Below are positions 60,441 through 64,000 of a stretch of DNA of 64,000 nucleotides, piece by piece (position 1 is the first letter of the stretch; every line of letters begins with the position of its first letter). The stretch is taken from the NCBI GenBank assembly GCA_015062115.1, contig SUVG01000004.1, positions 62,001 to 126,000 of the forward strand, in the 5' to 3' direction. The position numbers and the translations under genes were made by a program. This DNA is from Elusimicrobium sp. (GTDB lineage: Bacteria > Elusimicrobiota > Elusimicrobia > Elusimicrobiales > Elusimicrobiaceae). The notes under the pieces were generated by a model that searched no databases, was not told where the DNA came from, and saw nothing but the letters and a program-made list of their open reading frames with translations.

Positions 60441-61862
60441 ATGCTTAACAATACAGACTTTTGCAAAATCGTCGCGACCATCGGTCCCGACACCAGCAAC
60501 GAAAAAGCCATTGAACAATTAGTTTTGGCCGGTGTTTCCGTGTTCCGCTGCAACTGCAGCCACGGTTCTTTGCCTGAATACCAAGAACGTGTAACCAATA
60601 TCCGTAAAATGGAAAAGAAATACAACCGCACCCTTGGTATCTTGTTTGACCTTCAAGGCCCCAAACTCCGCATCGGCACCTTCAAAGATTATCGTATTAA
60701 ATTAGAAAAAGGCGACAAATTCCAATTAGACTTAAACCCCGAACCCGGCGATACTACCCGCGTATGCCTTCCGCACAAAGAAATTTTTGATGCCATGAAA
60801 GACGGCATGGATCTTCTCTTAAACGACGGCGTAGTCCGCTTGCGTGTAGACAGCCACACCAAAGATGTGGCCCAATGCACCGTTATTGCCGGTGGGGAAC
60901 TTTCCAATAAAAAAGGCGTGAACGTGCCCGGCGTAAAATTGCCGCTTTCCGCTTTAACCGCTAAAGATAAAGAAGATTTGAAATTGGCCGAAATGTTGGG
61001 GGCCGATTTCATCGGTCTTTCCTTCGTACAAGAACCGGAAGATATCATTGAACTTCGCGGTTTGATGAAATCTAAAGCCCACATCATTGCCAAAATCGAA
61101 AAACCTTCCGCCATCGAACACTTGCGCGAAATTATCGATTTAACCGATGTTATCATGGTTGCCCGCGGTGACTTGGGTGTGGAAACCAGCCCGGAACTCG
61201 TCCCCGTCTTGCAAAAGAAAATCGTTTCCGGTTGCCGCAAAGCCGGTAAACCGGTTATCGTGGCCACGCAAATGTTGGAATCTATGATTCACAACATCAT
61301 GCCCACCCGCGCCGAAGCCTCCGACGTTGCCACCGCCGTTTATGACGGTGTGGACGCGGTTATGCTCTCTGCCGAAACCGCTCAAGGCGATCACCCGATT
61401 GAAGCCGTAACCACCATGCGCCGCATCATTGAAACCGTGGAAAGAGATCACCGCTATCGCAAAGGTCTTTCTACCTTGGAACGCAAAAACGCCTCCACCA
61501 AAGAAGGTGCTATCACCGCTGCTGCCGGTGTGGTAGCCACCAACATGGATACGGCCAACGTAATGGTAACCTTCACCGATTCCGGTTCCACCACCTTGCG
61601 CGCTTCTCAACAACGCGCCGGCGGTTTGCCGATTTTGGCTCTCACGCCCAACATCGTTACCGCTCGTCACTTGGCTTTGGTATGGGGTGTAACTCCCGTG
61701 GTCATCGAAAACCTCAAAAACTTTGAAGATATGACCAACGAAGCCAGAAAAGCCGTTCTTTCTAAAGAATTGGCTAAACAAGGCGATAACGTGGTAGTAA
61801 CGGCCGGTATTCCTTTCGGTCAAGCCGGTTCTACCAACATGTTGTACGTATTGTCCGTGTAA
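60441..61862 (+). CDS. pyk: Pyruvate kinase
   Basis: The 473-residue enzyme makes pyruvate and ATP from PEP and ADP. It starts KIVATIGPDTSNEKAI; the substrate loop reads VFRCNCSHG, keeping the usual Arg, Asn, Ser and His but with cysteines where Leu and Phe are common. IIAKIEKPSAIEH holds the catalytic lysine, ARGDLGVE the metal and substrate loop, and DAVMLSAETAQGDHP follows. The C-terminal allosteric domain is normal length. GAGGAAAG is 13 bases upstream. Works opposite or parallel to PPDK. Confidence 0.96.
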   Translation: MLNNTDFCKIVATIGPDTSNEKAIEQLVLAGVSVFRCNCSHGSLPEYQERVTNIRKMEKKYNRTLGILFDLQGPKLRIGTFKDYRIKLEKGDKFQLDLNPEPGDTTRVCLPHKEIFDAMKDGMDLLLNDGVVRLRVDSHTKDVAQCTVIAGGELSNKKGVNVPGVKLPLSALTAKDKEDLKLAEMLGADFIGLSFVQEPEDIIELRGLMKSKAHIIAKIEKPSAIEHLREIIDLTDVIMVARGDLGVETSPELVPVLQKKIVSGCRKAGKPVIVATQMLESMIHNIMPTRAEASDVATAVYDGVDAVMLSAETAQGDHPIEAVTTMRRIIETVERDHRYRKGLSTLERKNASTKEGAITAAAGVVATNMDTANVMVTFTDSGSTTLRASQQRAGGLPILALTPNIVTARHLALVWGVTPVVIENLKNFEDMTNEARKAVLSKELAKQGDNVVVTAGIPFGQAGSTNMLYVLSV

Positions 61863-61879
61863 TTACGAGAAATTCTATA

Positions 61880-61916
61880 AAAAGGCCGTCGTTTCGTAAG
61901 AAATGACGGCCTTTTT
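61880..61916 (+). terminator. Terminator after pyk
   Basis: AAAAAGGCCGTCGTTTC pairs with GAAATGACGGCCTTTTT around GTAA with one G-U pair, followed by T residues. Confidence 0.88.
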
Positions 61917-61962
61917 GCTTCCTTAAATAAATTTGTTACAATAAAAAAATCTAGGAGGTGTT

Positions 61963-63549
61963 ATGTTATCTTCTTTTATTAAAAAGGGATTGTTCCTATT
62001 TTTCTTTGTTGTGGCGTTTCCTCTGGCTGCTGAAAAATTGGTTATTTACCACACAAGTGATATTCACGGGTATTATTTTCCGCGGCCTAACAAAGAGGAA
62101 AAACATATTGGCGGTTTTGCCGTTTTGGAACAGGTATTACGGCAGGAAAAAACACCCTTCGTACTTTTGGATTCGGGAGATTTTTCCAGCGGAAACAAAG
62201 AAGCCAATTTATCCGACGGCCGTTATTCGGTAGAACTGATGAATAGGGCCGGCAATTCGTCTCTTAATATGTCAGGGCAAGGTTACGCGGCGCTGACCAT
62301 CGGCAACCACGATAGCGATTTTGGCGCCGAAACCTTGGCTAAAACGCTTTCCGAGTTTAAAGGGGATATTCTGGCTGCCAATTTAGAAAATCTCCCCTTA
62401 AAAGGCAAGACAACCCTTCCTTATAAAATTTATGTTTGGAACGGTATTAGGGTGGCTGTAATCGGTTACGCATTAGACGGCCCTGGAATGACGGGGGGAA
62501 TGACCGTACATTCTTTACACCAAACCCAATGGAAAACCTTATTAAAAGAAGTCCATTCCCACAATCCTCAGGCCGTTATCTTACTGGCGCACGATTCTGT
62601 AGCTGATGCCAGAAAGCCTTCTCAAATTATCGCCAATCTTTCCCCTGTTTTAGGAGAAAATTATCAAATAGATGTTTTTTTGGGAGGGCATGCCCATGCT
62701 TTAAAAACCCAACGTTATTTGGGAGAGAGCGGCCCGTTATTTGTGGAAAGTGCCTCTATGCTGGAGGGCGTAAATCGTATCGAATTGGATTTTGATGATG
62801 AAACAGGAAAATTAAAAAATACCTCTGCCCGATTTATTCCGCTACTATTGGATGTTTGGGGAGAAGAACCCGAAACAAAAGCAAAATTGGACGAAATTGA
62901 AGATAAATCACTCCGTGCCCCTTATGCCACGGTTCCTGTACTTCTTCCCAAGTATCCGCAAGGAAGCGATGCTTCCCCGGATCTAGCCAAATTAATGGCA
63001 GATCAAATTAAAAAGTGGATATTCTCGCAAGAAAAAGTGGATTTTGCCTTTTTTCAACTTCCCGGTGTTCGGCGGGATGTTCTCCCCGGTGTGCTAACCG
63101 GAAGAGACTTGGCGGAACTGCTCCCATATACGGAATATATATCTACTTTTAACATCAAAGGGAAACAACTGAAAAAAGCCGCAGAAGAAAGTATCAAATG
63201 TTCGCCAGACGGGACGAACTTTTCCTTGTTTGCCTATTCGTCTAATATAGAAATAGAATACCAATGCCGCCCTTTTAAGAAAGAAACCGCCAAAATTACA
63301 AACATGAAAATAAACGGGAAAAAACTTTCTTCTCGTAAAATTTATCGTGCTGCGGGGTTGTCTCATATCCCGGACGGGTATTTTGAAGGAGCGCCCTTTA
63401 AAATAAAGAAAAATGCACAAAAAAAGATATATAAAAAGACTTCCGGAGAAATTTTGTTTGATATTATCAAAGAACTTCCTGGAGAGTTTTATCAAGATAA
63501 GCAACTGTTGGCCCCCAATGATGTGAGAATAAAAGAGAAAAAAATCTAG
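61963..63549 (+). CDS. Secreted 5'-nucleotidase/UshA-type metallophosphoesterase
   Basis: The 528-residue protein has a signal peptide cleaved near PLAA-EK (residue 23). The metallophosphatase domain has Asp33 and His35 in HTSDIHG, DSGDFSSG, GNHDSDFG and GGHAHAL, the four dimetal ligand motifs. The C-terminal domain (~340-520) is the 5'-nucleotidase nucleotide-binding domain, with GVLTGRDLAELLPYTEYI and TFNIKGKQLKKA. It probably dephosphorylates extracellular or periplasmic nucleotides. AGGAGGTG lies four bases before the ATG. The next gene is convergent. Confidence 0.9.
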   Translation: MLSSFIKKGLFLFFFVVAFPLAAEKLVIYHTSDIHGYYFPRPNKEEKHIGGFAVLEQVLRQEKTPFVLLDSGDFSSGNKEANLSDGRYSVELMNRAGNSSLNMSGQGYAALTIGNHDSDFGAETLAKTLSEFKGDILAANLENLPLKGKTTLPYKIYVWNGIRVAVIGYALDGPGMTGGMTVHSLHQTQWKTLLKEVHSHNPQAVILLAHDSVADARKPSQIIANLSPVLGENYQIDVFLGGHAHALKTQRYLGESGPLFVESASMLEGVNRIELDFDDETGKLKNTSARFIPLLLDVWGEEPETKAKLDEIEDKSLRAPYATVPVLLPKYPQGSDASPDLAKLMADQIKKWIFSQEKVDFAFFQLPGVRRDVLPGVLTGRDLAELLPYTEYISTFNIKGKQLKKAAEESIKCSPDGTNFSLFAYSSNIEIEYQCRPFKKETAKITNMKINGKKLSSRKIYRAAGLSHIPDGYFEGAPFKIKKNAQKKIYKKTSGEILFDIIKELPGEFYQDKQLLAPNDVRIKEKKI

Positions 63550-63557
63550 TTATACTT

Positions 63558-63655
63558 CATCGGGCTACCCGCCTGTAAATCCCACAGAATACGCCAAAAC
63601 CCCCGGCTAACCGGGGGTTTTGGCGTATTCTAATATCTGGCCCACCTGCCCGATG
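63558..63655. repeat. 98-bp nested palindrome between convergent genes
   Basis: Outer arms CATCGGGC (63558-63565) and GCCCGATG (63648-63655). Inner arms of 20 bases each (63587-63606 and 63611-63630), GAATAC to CCGG and its exact complement, flank a CTAA loop. Between them the flanks are partly complementary. It can terminate both genes but is much longer than any other terminator here. Confidence 0.8.
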
Positions 63656-63665
63656 GAAAAATGTA

Positions 63666-64000
63666 TCAAGGATTATTTTTAGAAAAAGTATTCAACACAT
63701 TCTTCACAAGCGGTGTATTAGTTGGCGTAGAAATAGTCAGCGATTCAATTAACGGGGCAAAGGCCACCGGGTGTTTAGAAATAAAGTCCACAAACTCCAA
63801 CAAATCGGCCTGTGCCGTGTGGGCGGCGGCCAAAATGTCATCTAAATTTTTTTGCATGGCTTCGGCATACGCTTCTTGCACTTCATCTTTTTCATTACGC
63901 CATAGTAAAGAAGTACTGGCTTCTCCTAGCAATATTATATCGTCTTCCAGTTGTAACCAAGTATCGTAAGACTTTTCCAACCGGTCGCGCAAATAGGCAT
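63666..64000 (-). CDS. C-terminal part of an unidentified protein (truncated by window edge)
   Basis: The frame is open to the window end; the 5' part lies beyond 64000. At least 111 residues are visible, an acidic helix-rich chain (RDRLEKSYDTWLQLEDDIIL, AMQKNLDDILAAAHTAQADLLEFVDFIS) ending LVKNVLNTFSKNNP. No motif or family is recognised. It converges on the 5'-nucleotidase with the 98-bp palindrome between. Confidence 0.6.
   Translation of the reverse strand, partial: AYLRDRLEKSYDTWLQLEDDIILLGEASTSLLWRNEKDEVQEAYAEAMQKNLDDILAAAHTAQADLLEFVDFISKHPVAFAPLIESLTISTPTNTPLVKNVLNTFSKNNP

Overview
The window is one dense bacterial chromosome segment: about 56 protein genes, one tRNA gene and no rRNA, CRISPR array, integrase or insertion sequence that I can recognise. 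The cell plan is diderm (LolA-like carrier, ExbB/ExbD/TonB, an outer-membrane barrel, lipoproteins, a sugar-nucleotide and glycosyltransferase locus). HydE, an [FeFe]-hydrogenase maturase, together with pyruvate phosphate dikinase, pyruvate kinase and GAPDH, suggests a fermentative anaerobe. The lone type IV pilin-like gene, many lysine/alanine-rich tails and the general flavour of the proteins recall the Elusimicrobiota (Elusimicrobium-like gut bacteria). This is an inference from memory of the group and was not tested.

Layout. 1-5453 is the conserved cluster yidC (end only)-jag-mnmE-mnmG-rsmG. It runs through a membrane-anchored HExxH peptidase gene into a reduced dcw cluster, rsmH-ftsL-ftsI-murF-mraY-ftsW-murG (to 14412), closed by a strong terminator. 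murE, murD, murC, ftsQ, ftsA and ftsZ are not here. 14460-25850 is mostly minus strand: a pilin, an unknown lipoprotein, tyrS-mltG, then gmk-rpoZ-udg-priA-DUF805, and a divergent pair of secreted putative peptidases. 25914-31748 holds ppdK, hydE, a 56-residue small protein and a secreted protein with three copies of an unfamiliar ~80-residue repeat. 31816-45067 has rpsO-pnp, two tandem secreted paralogues, a trypsin-like lipoprotein, accB, ftsK-lolA-pgsA-pgpA and exbB-exbD-tonB. 46071-57598 is a tRNA-Ser gene followed by an AT-richer glycan locus: a GT4, several GT8 enzymes, a DUF4422 enzyme, CDP-glucose pathway genes and a UDP-sugar epimerase. 57740-64000 carries gapA, an outer-membrane protein, an AlaX-like editing protein, pyk, a secreted 5'-nucleotidase and the end of an unidentified gene.

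The most interesting non-coding signals are the following. (1) A GG-N-C-TTTT-GACCC element recurs at the -35 region of five transcription units at 29992-30078, 30413, 34400 and 35339. It joins hydE, a small protein, the repeat protein and two tandem secreted paralogues into a possible regulon. (2) At least seven genes have their ATG 5-7 bases after a -10-like hexamer and no Shine-Dalgarno sequence, so leaderless mRNAs may be common here. (3) A 98-bp nested palindrome lies between the 5'-nucleotidase gene and the last gene. Among proteins, PriA has lost its canonical helicase motif VI, and the glycan locus encodes a double-GT8 protein and a CDP-hexose pathway without the RfbH dehydrase. All assignments come from reading motifs; no database search was run.
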